Shown here piece after piece: positions 1-6,626 of a DNA stretch of 64,000 bases. Source of the DNA: Terrimonas sp. GTDB taxonomy: Bacteria > Bacteroidota > Bacteroidia > Chitinophagales > Chitinophagaceae. A model generated the notes under the pieces. That model searched no databases, was not told the DNA's origin, and saw nothing but the letters and a program-made list of their open reading frames with translations. The stretch spans positions 1-64,000 of the forward strand of contig WGMO01000026.1 in the NCBI GenBank assembly GCA_016125075.1, in the 5' to 3' direction. A program made the position numbers and the translations under genes. Each line of letters opens with the position of its first letter. Position 1 is the first letter of the stretch.

Positions 1-1
1 A

Positions 2-169
2 GTGGAACTGCGGACTGCTGCGGTGTTTCTGCAAAAACTGGAATATATCCATTGGAACCCGGTGCGGGCTGGTGTATGTTCGTTACCGGAAGAATATAAA
101 TATTCGTCTGCGGCTTTTTATGAAACAGGAAAGGACAGGTTGGGGTTTTTAACACATTATCGTGATTAG
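2..169 (+). CDS. REP-associated tyrosine transposase, C-terminal end (cut by window start)
   Basis: The first 55 codons readable here end at TAG 167-169; the N-terminus lies outside the window. The piece KLEYIHWNPVRAG followed by EEYKYSSAAFY is the typical C-terminal part of the Y1/IS200-like transposases associated with REP sequences (RayT/TnpA-REP), which process single-stranded hairpin DNA. The HUH and catalytic tyrosine motifs would be upstream and cannot be checked. A REP-like hairpin lies at 2648-2670. The call rests on the C-terminal signature only. Confidence 0.75.
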   Translation: MELRTAAVFLQKLEYIHWNPVRAGVCSLPEEYKYSSAAFYETGKDRLGFLTHYRD

Positions 170-191
170 CTATTATCTTGTTGGTGCTCCC

Positions 192-314
192 TTATATTTT
201 TTATGTTTGCAGACGTACTTAGATAGCGGGAAACACCAACAAAGGCGAAGGCAGGTACGCGCTGCAAACATATGACCAGTATTGCCAACGGGTATTGTTT
301 TCAGCATCAACCAG
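192..314. repeat. Left flank repeat of the MazG/DUF2075 cassette
   Basis: Two blocks recur in the same order and orientation downstream of the cassette. Block A (192-213) matches 2619-2640 with one mismatch. Block B (247-314) matches 2755-2823 at about 80% by eye with one gap. The spacing between blocks differs: 33 bp here and 114 bp on the right, where a REP-like hairpin sits between them. No gene is seen in 170-425 apart from these blocks. Confidence 0.7.
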
Positions 315-425
315 AAGAGAAATAAATTAGTTCCCGGGTCATGCCCGGGCGATCTTTTGATGAGAGAGTTCGATGACGAAATCAAGGGGAGGACAGAAAT
401 CCTTAACTTTCAGTCCAAAAACAAG

Positions 426-755
426 ATGAACGAACTTGAACAGCTAATCGAAGAAGTAGTGCGTTTCAGAAATGAAAGAGACTGGGAACAATTTCATAAT
501 GCAAAGGATCTGGCTCTGGCACTTTCAATTGAAGCTAGCGAGTTGAATGAAATTTTCTTATGGAAAGATGCGGCGGATGCTGATAAAGAACAGGTAAAAG
601 ATGAGTTGGCTGATATCCTAAATTATGCCATACTCCTGGCCAATAAGTTTCAACTGAATATAATTGAAATAGTCCACGAGAAATTGAAGAAAAACGGCGT
701 GAAGTACCCAGTCAATAAGGCAAAAGGAAATGCAACAAAATATGATAAGTTATAG
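426..755 (+). CDS. MazG-like nucleotide pyrophosphohydrolase
   Basis: A 109-residue all-alpha NTP-PPase of the MazG/RS21-C6 type, expected to hydrolyse (d)NTPs to the monophosphate and pyrophosphate. Metal-binding helices are visible as LSIEASELNEIFLW (about residues 38-51) and VKDELADILNYAILLA (about 62-77), giving the ExxE...ExxD pattern of the family. The start at ATG 426 was chosen because it gives a normal-length family member; the frame is open back to 282 but that part reads through flank repeat B and has no domain character. It lies 9 bp upstream of the DUF2075 gene, so the two are probably co-transcribed. Housekeeping clean-up or a defence role are both possible. Confidence 0.85.
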   Translation: MNELEQLIEEVVRFRNERDWEQFHNAKDLALALSIEASELNEIFLWKDAADADKEQVKDELADILNYAILLANKFQLNIIEIVHEKLKKNGVKYPVNKAKGNATKYDKL

Positions 756-764
756 TTACTACGC

Positions 765-2618
765 ATGATCGTTTATCAAGCCACGAAGTCTGGTTTTGCT
801 GAGGATGTTTTAAGTGACAGAATTGAACATCGCATTCTGGAGTTTTTCAAAAAAAACCTCAACAGAAGTACTTCGCCAAGGGAAATAGAAGCATGGAAAA
901 ATTCCATGTTATATATGGATCGTGCATTGAACGATCCCGAGATACCGGATGATTGCGGAGTCGCAATTGAATATCAATTACCTCAATCTGGGAAGCGGCT
1001 TGATTTTCTGTTAACCGGCTTAGGGGCAGAGAAACAGGAGTATGCCATAATCATTGAACTGAAACAATGGTCTGAAGCAACCCTTTCTTAAAAGGATGGT
1101 CTGGTTAATTCCTTTGTAGGCAAAAATATCCGGGAACTTACACATCCCTCTTACCAGGCATGGTCGTACGCAATGCTTCTGCAAAACTTCAATGAAACAG
1201 TTGCGAACGAAAATATCAATCTTCAACCTTGTGCATATTTACATAATTACCAGCCCGATGAGATTATCAGGCATGAGCACTACAAGGAGTATATAGAAAA
1301 GGCACCGGTATTTTTAAGAGGAGAGACTGTTTTACTTCGGGAATTCATTAAAAAATTTGTGCGTTTTGGCGACTGGACCAAAATATTGTACCGAATTGAA
1401 AAGGGTAAGATTCGACCCTCCAAAATGTTAGCCGATACAGTTGCTGGCATGTTGAAAGGAAATCCGGAATTCACAATGATCGATGATCAGAAGATTGTTT
1501 TTGAAACCGGTTTGGCCTTAGCACGAAAATCCGGGAATAAAAACAAAAAAGTATTAATTGTAAAAGGAGGTCCCGGTACAGGGAAATCAGTGGTGGCTAT
1601 TAATCTGCTGGCTGCATTACTTAAAACCGGTTTATATGCACAATTCGTATCTAAAAATGCAGCGCCGAGGGCTGTATACCTTAGTAAACTTACAGGGAGT
1701 TTCAAGAAAACGTATATAGAAAACCTGTTTAAAGGCTCTGGAGGGTATTTTGGAGTAAAGAAAAATACATTTGATACTTTGATTATTGACGAAGCCCACC
1801 GGCTTAATGAAAAATCCGGATTATACGGGAACTTGGGCGACAACCAGGTTAAGGAACTGATCAATGCTGCCCGTTTCAGTATTTTTTTTATAGATGAGGA
1901 TCAGCGTGTAACCCTCAATGATATCGGTACTATCGGGGAAATAAAAAAGTGGGCGGGTCGTGAAAATGCAGAAGTTTATGAAACGGAGCTCAGTTCACAG
2001 TTCCGATGTAATGGTTCGGACGGTTACCTGGCCTGGCTGGATCATGTATTACAGATCAGGGAAACGGCCAACCCAAGACTTGATCAATTTGAATATGACT
2101 TTAAGGTATTTGACAATCCGAATGAGCTTCGGAATGCTATATTAGAAAAAAACAGGATCAATAATAAATCAAGGATGGTGGCCGGCTATTGCTGGGAATG
2201 GCCCAGTAAAACGAAAAAGGAAGCTTATGATGTCATCTTGCCGGAGTATAACTTCAAGATGAAATGGAATTTGACGACAGATGGAAGTTTGTGGATAGTA
2301 AGCCCTGATTCGATCAATGAGATAGGGTGCATCCATACCTGCCAGGGACTGGAAGTCGATTATATTGGAGTAATTGTAGGCCTTGACATGGTATTCAAAG
2401 ATGGACGGGTACTGACCCAGCCGGCAGCCCGTGCAAAATCAGACCGGTCGGTAAGAGGGTATAAAAAGTTATTGGAAAAGGACCCGGAAAGCGCTAAAGA
2501 AACCTTAAGAGCAATTATCAAAAACACCTATCGTACTTTATTTACAAGAGGTATGAAAGGTTGTTATGTTTATTTTGAGGATAAAGAGCTTGCTAATTAT
2601 TTTAAAATGGCTTTATGA
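765..2618 (+). pseudogene. DUF2075 nuclease-helicase interrupted by an in-frame TAA
   Basis: One continuous frame of 618 codons broken only by TAA at 1089-1091. The N-terminal part (codons 1-108) carries a PD-(D/E)XK-like core: RLDFLLTG followed by IIIELKQW. The rest is a DUF2075/Schlafen-type SF1 helicase with Walker A GGPGTGKS (about 1569-1592), Walker B DEAH, FIDEDQR, HTCQGLEVDY and a final YRTLFTRGMKG. Reading through the stop restores the usual family continuity (KQWSEA, one lost codon, then KDGLV and HPSYQAWSYA), so this is a point nonsense change, not a frameshift. A restart at ATG 1173 could give a 481-residue ATPase lacking the nuclease core. The remaining frame is undamaged, which suggests a recent mutation, a sequencing error or split expression. 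Confidence 0.8.
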
Positions 2619-2823
2619 TTATATTTTTTATGTTTTCAGAAGCTCAGACTCCTAGTCTCGCCTCCGGAGTTTTTTTGGATATAGCGTTTGTGGGCGAAAC
2701 TCCTGGCGGACAGAAACATGGAAGATCCAAAACAGTTCAATACAATGATATTACGAAAGCAGGCACCCGATGTAAACTTATGACCGGCATCGCCAACGGG
2801 TATTAGTTTTCAGCACCAGCCGG
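2619..2823. repeat. Right flank repeat of the MazG/DUF2075 cassette with REP-like insert
   Basis: Block A' (2619-2640) begins directly after the DUF2075 stop codon, and block B' is at 2755-2823. The 114 bp between them contains a REP-like hairpin. No credible coding region is present; the short open frame here has no domain character. Confidence 0.7.
2648..2677 (+). terminator. REP-like hairpin with T-run after DUF2075
   Basis: ACTCC (2648-2652) pairs with GGAGT (2666-2670), followed by seven T. The stem is short, so it could be a weak terminator for the cassette, a REP element that the adjacent transposase family acts on, or both. Confidence 0.4.
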
Positions 2824-2880
2824 GATAAATAAAAGTAGCTTTTCCTCTTTGTGTCTCTGTGCCTCTGTGGTTAAAACAAT

Positions 2881-2920
2881 TAACCAACGACCCTCGATTA
2901 ACAGTCAGCTGCTCTAACCC
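2881..2920 (-). pseudogene. Decayed tRNA-Asn fragment
   Basis: About 39 bp match the T-loop edge, anticodon arm and D-arm of the intact tRNA-Asn (8092-8165) with a few substitutions and a one-base gap. The GTT anticodon region is still readable, but the acceptor stem is absent. It looks like the relic of a former tandem tRNA-Asn copy or an older integration scar. From here to 3119 I see no gene. Confidence 0.65.
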
Positions 2921-3119
2921 TTCACACAAGGGGCTGAAAAAGTGTTTTTTAAGTTTGAAAGATCATGCAATGACAAAGGACCGTTGTAATTACCGACCTT
3001 TTTTAAGCCCCCTGTCCCGATATGAATCGGGATGACCCACTAACTAAAGTCGGGATGATTTAACCCTTCGCAAAGGAGATAGTATGAAATTATTTTGGGA
3101 TGAAAAGTTATAAAATGAC

Positions 3120-3149
3120 AAAAGGCCAGCATCACTGCCGGCCTTTTTC
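3120..3149. terminator. Terminator left of attL, likely the original tRNA-Asn terminator
   Basis: GGCCAGCA (3124-3131), loop TCAC, TGCCGGCC (3136-3143), flanked by A and T runs on both sides. Read on the minus strand the one mismatch becomes a G-U pair. It directly follows the displaced tRNA 3' end, as expected for the pre-insertion tRNA terminator. Confidence 0.65.
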
Positions 3150-3151
3150 TG

Positions 3152-3175
3152 GCTCCCCCTGCTGGACTTGAACCA
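3152..3175. repeat. attL: displaced 3' end of tRNA-Asn
   Basis: Identical over 24 bp to 8091-8114, which is the 3' acceptor and T-arm half of the intact tRNA-Asn. Identity breaks at the next base (A here, G at the tRNA). Confidence 0.85.
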
Positions 3176-3225
3176 ACGAGAAATTCTGTTGAAATACATT
3201 GTGTTATGTTGAACTGAAATCATTT

Positions 3226-3236
3226 AGTTACCGTTT
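3226..3236. other. Candidate integrase arm site, left end
   Basis: AGTTACCGTTT lies about 50 bp inside the left end. The core GTTACC, and the longer GTTACCGTTT, recurs near the right end (see 7968-8016). The rest of 3176-3393 holds no gene I can support. Confidence 0.45.
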
Positions 3237-3393
3237 TAGAAACCTTGAAATGATATTCTTACCTGAAAATAAACATACTTTGTTATTAAGCCATAAAATT
3301 AAAGATGGTCATATAATGCAGAAAAACTTCCTGCTCCCTGCACACATTTTGAAGTATCATAGAGAACATTTAAAGCCTCCCTGTTGCTCTCAT

Positions 3394-3630
3394 TCAAAAA
3401 GGCAATACAGATAGCATCCTGATACCATTTCTGAAGCTATGAACATACCAGCCATTCCCAATATCAATAACCACAGTGCCGTTCCTGTACCTGTATTTAG
3501 CCCTTCTCCTTAGATGCTTGCTATAAACATAACGGGGAATTACAGGCAATGGATAATTATCCCGACTCCATTGCTCAATAGCAATCTGTGAGCCTCTGGG
3601 AAGTCTCAACGTCTTTTTCATGGTAAACAT
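3394..3630 (-). CDS. Small basic hypothetical protein of the island
   Basis: About 78 residues from ATG 3630 (MFTMKKTLRLPRGSQ); ATG 3621 is equally possible. The protein is basic, with RRRAKYRYRNGTVVIDIGNGWYVHSF in its middle, suggesting a small beta-rich or nucleic-acid-binding protein, but I recognise no family. The long leader (3631-3790) contains a large inverted repeat. Function unknown. Confidence 0.5.
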   Translation of the reverse strand: MFTMKKTLRLPRGSQIAIEQWSRDNYPLPVIPRYVYSKHLRRRAKYRYRNGTVVIDIGNGWYVHSFRNGIRMLSVLPF

Positions 3631-3664
3631 TTTAAAAGAAAAACAGAAAAAAGAAAGCAAGGGA

Positions 3665-3758
3665 ATAGCACCGGGGTTGTAGGTGACACATAAATGATGG
3701 CCTTGTGTGTGTAGGGGCTGTGTTTATGGTGTGCAGCTTGGCCTTGTGCCGGTGCTAT
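3665..3758. other. Structured intergenic element with 10-bp inverted repeat
   Basis: ATAGCACCGG (3665-3674) is repeated inverted as CCGGTGCTAT (3749-3758). Inside is a direct repeat TGGCCTTGTG (3698-3707 and 3739-3748) and a CATAAA/TTTATG inverted pair (3689-3694, 3723-3728). It could be a small RNA, a leader structure for the minus-strand gene, or an origin-like site of the island. Confidence 0.45.
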
Positions 3759-3790
3759 CTTGGCTGCACTTTTTTTGTTTCCTTTACCCC

Positions 3791-4183
3791 CTATCTGACA
3801 TAGTCCTCACATATCTCGAGTAGACTTCTTGAAAAACCTAACTCGTCAATGGGAAAGCCTAACTGTTCATAATTTCTATACAGGGTTAGCAAAAAGAAAA
3901 GTGAAGCAAAATAAATTTTTCTTTTACCAGCCAGCAGAAAAGAAATATGGGAGCTATGAATAATATTGTTTATGGTTTTCGAATTGGGAACTTCATGTCT
4001 TTGGATTGCTATATTAATATTATCCATAAATAATTTTGAACTGCCAAGCTTTTGCATCAGTGAAACGGCTTCCTTCTGGCCATACAAATCCATATACTGA
4101 GTTAGCTTTAGCTGAATCATTTCATTGGTCATGGCATGTACAATTTTTTCTACAAAGGTGTTAGAAAGCAGGTCATGGTTCAT
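3791..4183 (-). CDS. Hypothetical protein, island cargo (lipoprotein partner)
   Basis: 130 residues from ATG 4183 (MNHDLLSNTFVEKIVHAMTN). This start overlaps the end of the lipoprotein gene by 11 bp, indicating translational coupling. The frame is open further upstream, but that part would run inside the lipoprotein gene, so the internal start is preferred. The C-terminal half has a hydrophobic stretch KIYFASLFFLLTLYRNY that may be membrane-associated or a buried helix. No family recognised. Operon placement downstream of an XRE operator suggests regulated cargo. Confidence 0.55.
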   Translation of the reverse strand: MNHDLLSNTFVEKIVHAMTNEMIQLKLTQYMDLYGQKEAVSLMQKLGSSKLFMDNINIAIQRHEVPNSKTINNIIHSSHISFLLAGKRKIYFASLFFLLTLYRNYEQLGFPIDELGFSRSLLEICEDYVR

Positions 4184-4508
4184 CGGTATATAGCACAATG
4201 GCTTTTGTGTACCAAGTATCAATTCTTGATGACCCTTTGTATTCAGTTGTTGTAGGTGGAAGAGTCCCTTGCCCGTTTCTTTCTGCCCATTCACTATATT
4301 TCCCCCATGCAAAATAGACGTTGGTTTCAGGGTTCTTGTCAACTGTCCTCACCCTTACGAGAATAATATCATTTGGCTTATACAAGCCAATATTATCAGG
4401 TACTTTAATGGTGGTCTGTCCATCAATGGAAACCTCAATGAGTTTATCCTTTATTTTGGTGTGACAGGAAAAGAAGAAAATCGAGGGTATTAATAATAGG
4501 TACTTCAT
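4173..4508 (-). CDS. Small lipoprotein of the island
   Basis: 111 residues from ATG 4508. A signal peptide MKYLLLIPSIFFFSC with a lipobox Cys at about residue 15 predicts a lipidated envelope protein. The mature part is beta-rich (IEVSIDGQTTIKVPDNIGL; NDIILVRVRTVD) and has no family I recognise. It is divergent from the XRE gene across a 74-bp region containing a 13-bp inverted repeat and overlaps the next gene by 11 bp. A role in surface exclusion or envelope defence is speculative. Confidence 0.6.
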   Translation of the reverse strand: MKYLLLIPSIFFFSCHTKIKDKLIEVSIDGQTTIKVPDNIGLYKPNDIILVRVRTVDKNPETNVYFAWGKYSEWAERNGQGTLPPTTTEYKGSSRIDTWYTKAIVLYTDEP

Positions 4509-4529
4509 AAGCAATTAAAGTGAAGCTAA

Positions 4530-4567
4530 TTTAAGGAGAATTATCCCTATGTGCAATTCTCCTTAAA
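4530..4567. promoter_or_regulatory. Candidate XRE operator: 13-bp perfect inverted repeat
   Basis: TTTAAGGAGAATT (4530-4542) and AATTCTCCTTAAA (4555-4567) are exact inverted copies separated by 12 bp. They sit between the divergent starts of the lipoprotein gene (4508) and the XRE gene (4583). This is the usual place for an autoregulatory dyad controlling both promoters. Confidence 0.65.
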
Positions 4568-4582
4568 ATTTCCCTTTGTTGG

Positions 4583-4831
4583 GTGAAAAAACAGTCCAAA
4601 AGGGTTTATTACAGGGATGATGCCTTTCTCCGGAAGATAGGAGAAAAGGTAAGGGAACTACGTTTGGCAAAGAACATGACACAAATGGACTTGGCCTTTA
4701 AGTGCCATGATAAAGACTATTCTCAAATTAACCGGGTTGAATTGGGCAAGGTGAATTTTTCCGTTTCCTATCTTACTCTAATAGCAGAGGCATTAGGTGT
4801 AACACCTCACGACCTATTGCCGAAAAAATAA
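4583..4831 (+). CDS. XRE-family helix-turn-helix regulator
   Basis: 82 residues from GTG 4583. A single HTH_3 (Cro/C1) domain covers about residues 14-80: RKIGEKVRELRLAKNMTQMDLA, a recognition segment around YSQINRVELGKVNFSVSYL, and the usual ending LIAEALGVTPHDLL. It probably represses the divergent lipoprotein operon and itself through the dyad at 4530-4567. No dimerisation or sensing domain is attached, so the signal it responds to is not evident. Confidence 0.85.
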   Translation: MKKQSKRVYYRDDAFLRKIGEKVRELRLAKNMTQMDLAFKCHDKDYSQINRVELGKVNFSVSYLTLIAEALGVTPHDLLPKK

Positions 4832-4965
4832 TGTTTCGTTTTCAGGGGTTTTGTTTCAAGGGAAAACCAATCTCAAAAGAAACCTGACAGCCAAAGATGG
4901 TGGATATGAATGTCAGAAAACAAAATACAGCATAAACCCTCCACGTATCAGGAACGTGGTAAAAC

Positions 4966-5223
4966 TTATCGGGAATCATCTTCCTGCTTTGTATCTGGAT
5001 GTAGCATTTTGTTCCGGTATTCCTCAATAGTGTTGAGTAGGTCAAAGAGGTCATTCAGAGCAATAAGGAAACGGTCAAAGTGAACGTGAAACCCCTTGTT
5101 CACTTCATGAACCATGAAGGAAAACAACACTCGTCTTAATGAATTGCTGAATTGTTGGGGAGCATGTGTTTCGATAAACGAAATGAACTGCTGCCGGAGT
5201 TGCTTAGGTATCTTGGTCTCCAT
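4966..5223 (-). CDS. Hypothetical protein of the island
   Basis: 85 residues, ATG 5223, beginning METKIPKQLRQQFISFIETH and ending in a charged tail KMLHPDTKQEDDSR. It is predicted to be mostly helical (HFDRFLIALNDLFDLLNTIEEYR). No domain recognised; small helical proteins of this kind do occur near integrases in Bacteroidota elements, but I cannot name a family. It converges with the XRE gene. Confidence 0.5.
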   Translation of the reverse strand: METKIPKQLRQQFISFIETHAPQQFSNSLRRVLFSFMVHEVNKGFHVHFDRFLIALNDLFDLLNTIEEYRNKMLHPDTKQEDDSR

Positions 5224-5667
5224 AATAGTTTGTTTGCTGGTGAAATGATTGCCGTAAGAGCTTGTATCTAATAGGGGGTAACCGGTCTTCTATCAACGAT
5301 GAGCCGGGGTAAATCCGGGACTGAGTTTTGTTCCCCGATACACATCAGGAGCTATATAAGTTTTTAGAAATGAGGGAGAAAGGGGTGTTTTGGCATCAAA
5401 ATTGCTACATTAGAGTGGTGGTTTTGAGAGGCTCTAAGGAACTGGTAGTGAAGGAATTAACCCCACAAGTTTATCTCTCCTTTTCGTTGGTACTCTCCCC
5501 AAATTTTTGTATATTATAATATCCCTTCCCAAAGGGTAATACAGGGCTAATAGCCTTATCGAAAGCCCCGATTGACATGATGTTGTCGGGCAATATTAGA
5601 GTGTGTGTTTGTGGCTTCTGAGGCTATGTGATTATTCCATACGTTTCGTGGTAAGAACCGGGAAGCC
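5224..5667. other. Intergenic stretch, no gene supported
   Basis: About 440 bp between the divergent 85-residue and 276-residue genes. A 63-codon open frame is present but has no recognisable features. The stretch probably carries the promoters of both flanking genes; I could not fix a clear TAnnTTTG box. Confidence 0.4.
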
Positions 5668-5705
5668 GTTTAAAGAAATTTAAACAGGCTGTGCTATGTT
5701 TAAAC
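5668..5705. promoter_or_regulatory. Candidate operator: GTTTAAA dyad and palindrome at a start codon
   Basis: GTTTAAA-GAAA-TTTAAAC (5668-5685) is a perfect 7-bp inverted repeat. A further GTTTAAAC palindrome at 5698-5705 overlaps the start codon (ATG 5696-5698) of the 276-residue protein. The arrangement suits autorepression or a replication-initiator site. Confidence 0.45.
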
Positions 5706-6526
5706 GTGAGTATTTGCATGTCCCTATTGAGCTAATCCAGTTTGCCCATAAGAATAAGATGCACCGGGCATTGGGATTGTATTTGCTTTTAAAAGCATCA
5801 TGTGATGGGCACATCCTTCTGACAACGGAACATAAGTCCCGGCTGATGTTGTTACTTGGTATAAGGGACAACAGGTCTTTTAGAAAGCATCTGCAAAAAC
5901 TCATTACCGAAAACTGGATTGGTCACAATGCTACAATGGGGGTGTATTACATACGAGGATGTAAAAGCTTGAGGAAACGGTATGGATTCCGGCATAATAC
6001 TGCTGCTGTATTTTATATAGCCAACGATGCCCGGAACATAACTGCTTTTGTTCATGGGGCTATTATCAACAACGAAATAAGAAGGAGAACAAAAGCCCGA
6101 AATGCCAGAGTTAAGAAACTTGCAGGAAGTTCAGCATTATTAAAAGAGAGTGCACTTCACGAACTTGCTGGCAAGGGATTAATTTCTGAGTATATCGGGC
6201 TTTCTCTTTCTGTTATTGGGAAAATCTTGGGGGTTAGCCAGTCTCAGGCTGATAGAATTAAGGTAAACCTGAAATCACTTGGCTATGTTAAACTGAAAGT
6301 AAAGCACAAAGTAATTTGTGAATTGGATGAACCTGATTTTACTCTGATAAAGTTCATGCCTCCCAATAGACGATATTCCGTTGTTAAGAAAATCAAGAAG
6401 AAGAAAGTAGTCTATGAGTTTCGGGAACGTTCATTCGATGAGATAGTTTCACGTATGGAATTTAAGAACCAGAGGGCAGTTGTTAGGAAGTTGGGGCTTG
6501 GGGCTGCTGGTGGGGGTAGTAAATAG
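5696..6526 (+). CDS. Island HTH-containing protein, possibly replication initiator-like
   Basis: 276 residues. The N-terminal part (MFKREYLHVPIELIQFAH; RALGLYLLLKASCDGH) resembles winged-helix proteins that test replicon or plasmid functions, and a second HTH-like segment is at about residues 164-200 (SVIGKILGVSQSQADRIKVN then LKSLGYVKLK). The C-terminus is strongly basic (VVKKIKKKKVVYEF). DNA binding is likely. Whether it is a replication initiator, excision controller or regulator cannot be told from sequence. It converges with the integrase gene. Confidence 0.6.
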   Translation: MFKREYLHVPIELIQFAHKNKMHRALGLYLLLKASCDGHILLTTEHKSRLMLLLGIRDNRSFRKHLQKLITENWIGHNATMGVYYIRGCKSLRKRYGFRHNTAAVFYIANDARNITAFVHGAIINNEIRRRTKARNARVKKLAGSSALLKESALHELAGKGLISEYIGLSLSVIGKILGVSQSQADRIKVNLKSLGYVKLKVKHKVICELDEPDFTLIKFMPPNRRYSVVKKIKKKKVVYEFRERSFDEIVSRMEFKNQRAVVRKLGLGAAGGGSK

Positions 6527-6626
6527 CTCTCTCCCTTACTATCCCTCTTTTATATTATTCCCACTTTTTGCAGCATACTGGAAAGGGTAAGATGCCTGAT
6601 ATATCCAGACACCTTACCTGTATAAA

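Noticed and set aside
282-425. N-terminal extension of the MazG gene
   Set aside because: The extra 48 codons run through flank repeat B; the family starts at the later ATG.
1089-1091. TAA recoding (read-through) in DUF2075
   Set aside because: TAA is the least likely stop to be recoded and no recoding signal is visible; a nonsense change is simpler.
2615-2806. 63-codon open frame after DUF2075
   Set aside because: It reads through the REP-like hairpin and flank repeat; no coding character.
3199-3414. 71-codon open frame at the left end of the island
   Set aside because: It overlaps the candidate arm site, has no family or signal peptide, and its end overlaps a better minus-strand gene.
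5328-5519. 63-codon open frame in the island
   Set aside because: No recognisable features and poor codon pattern; kept as intergenic.
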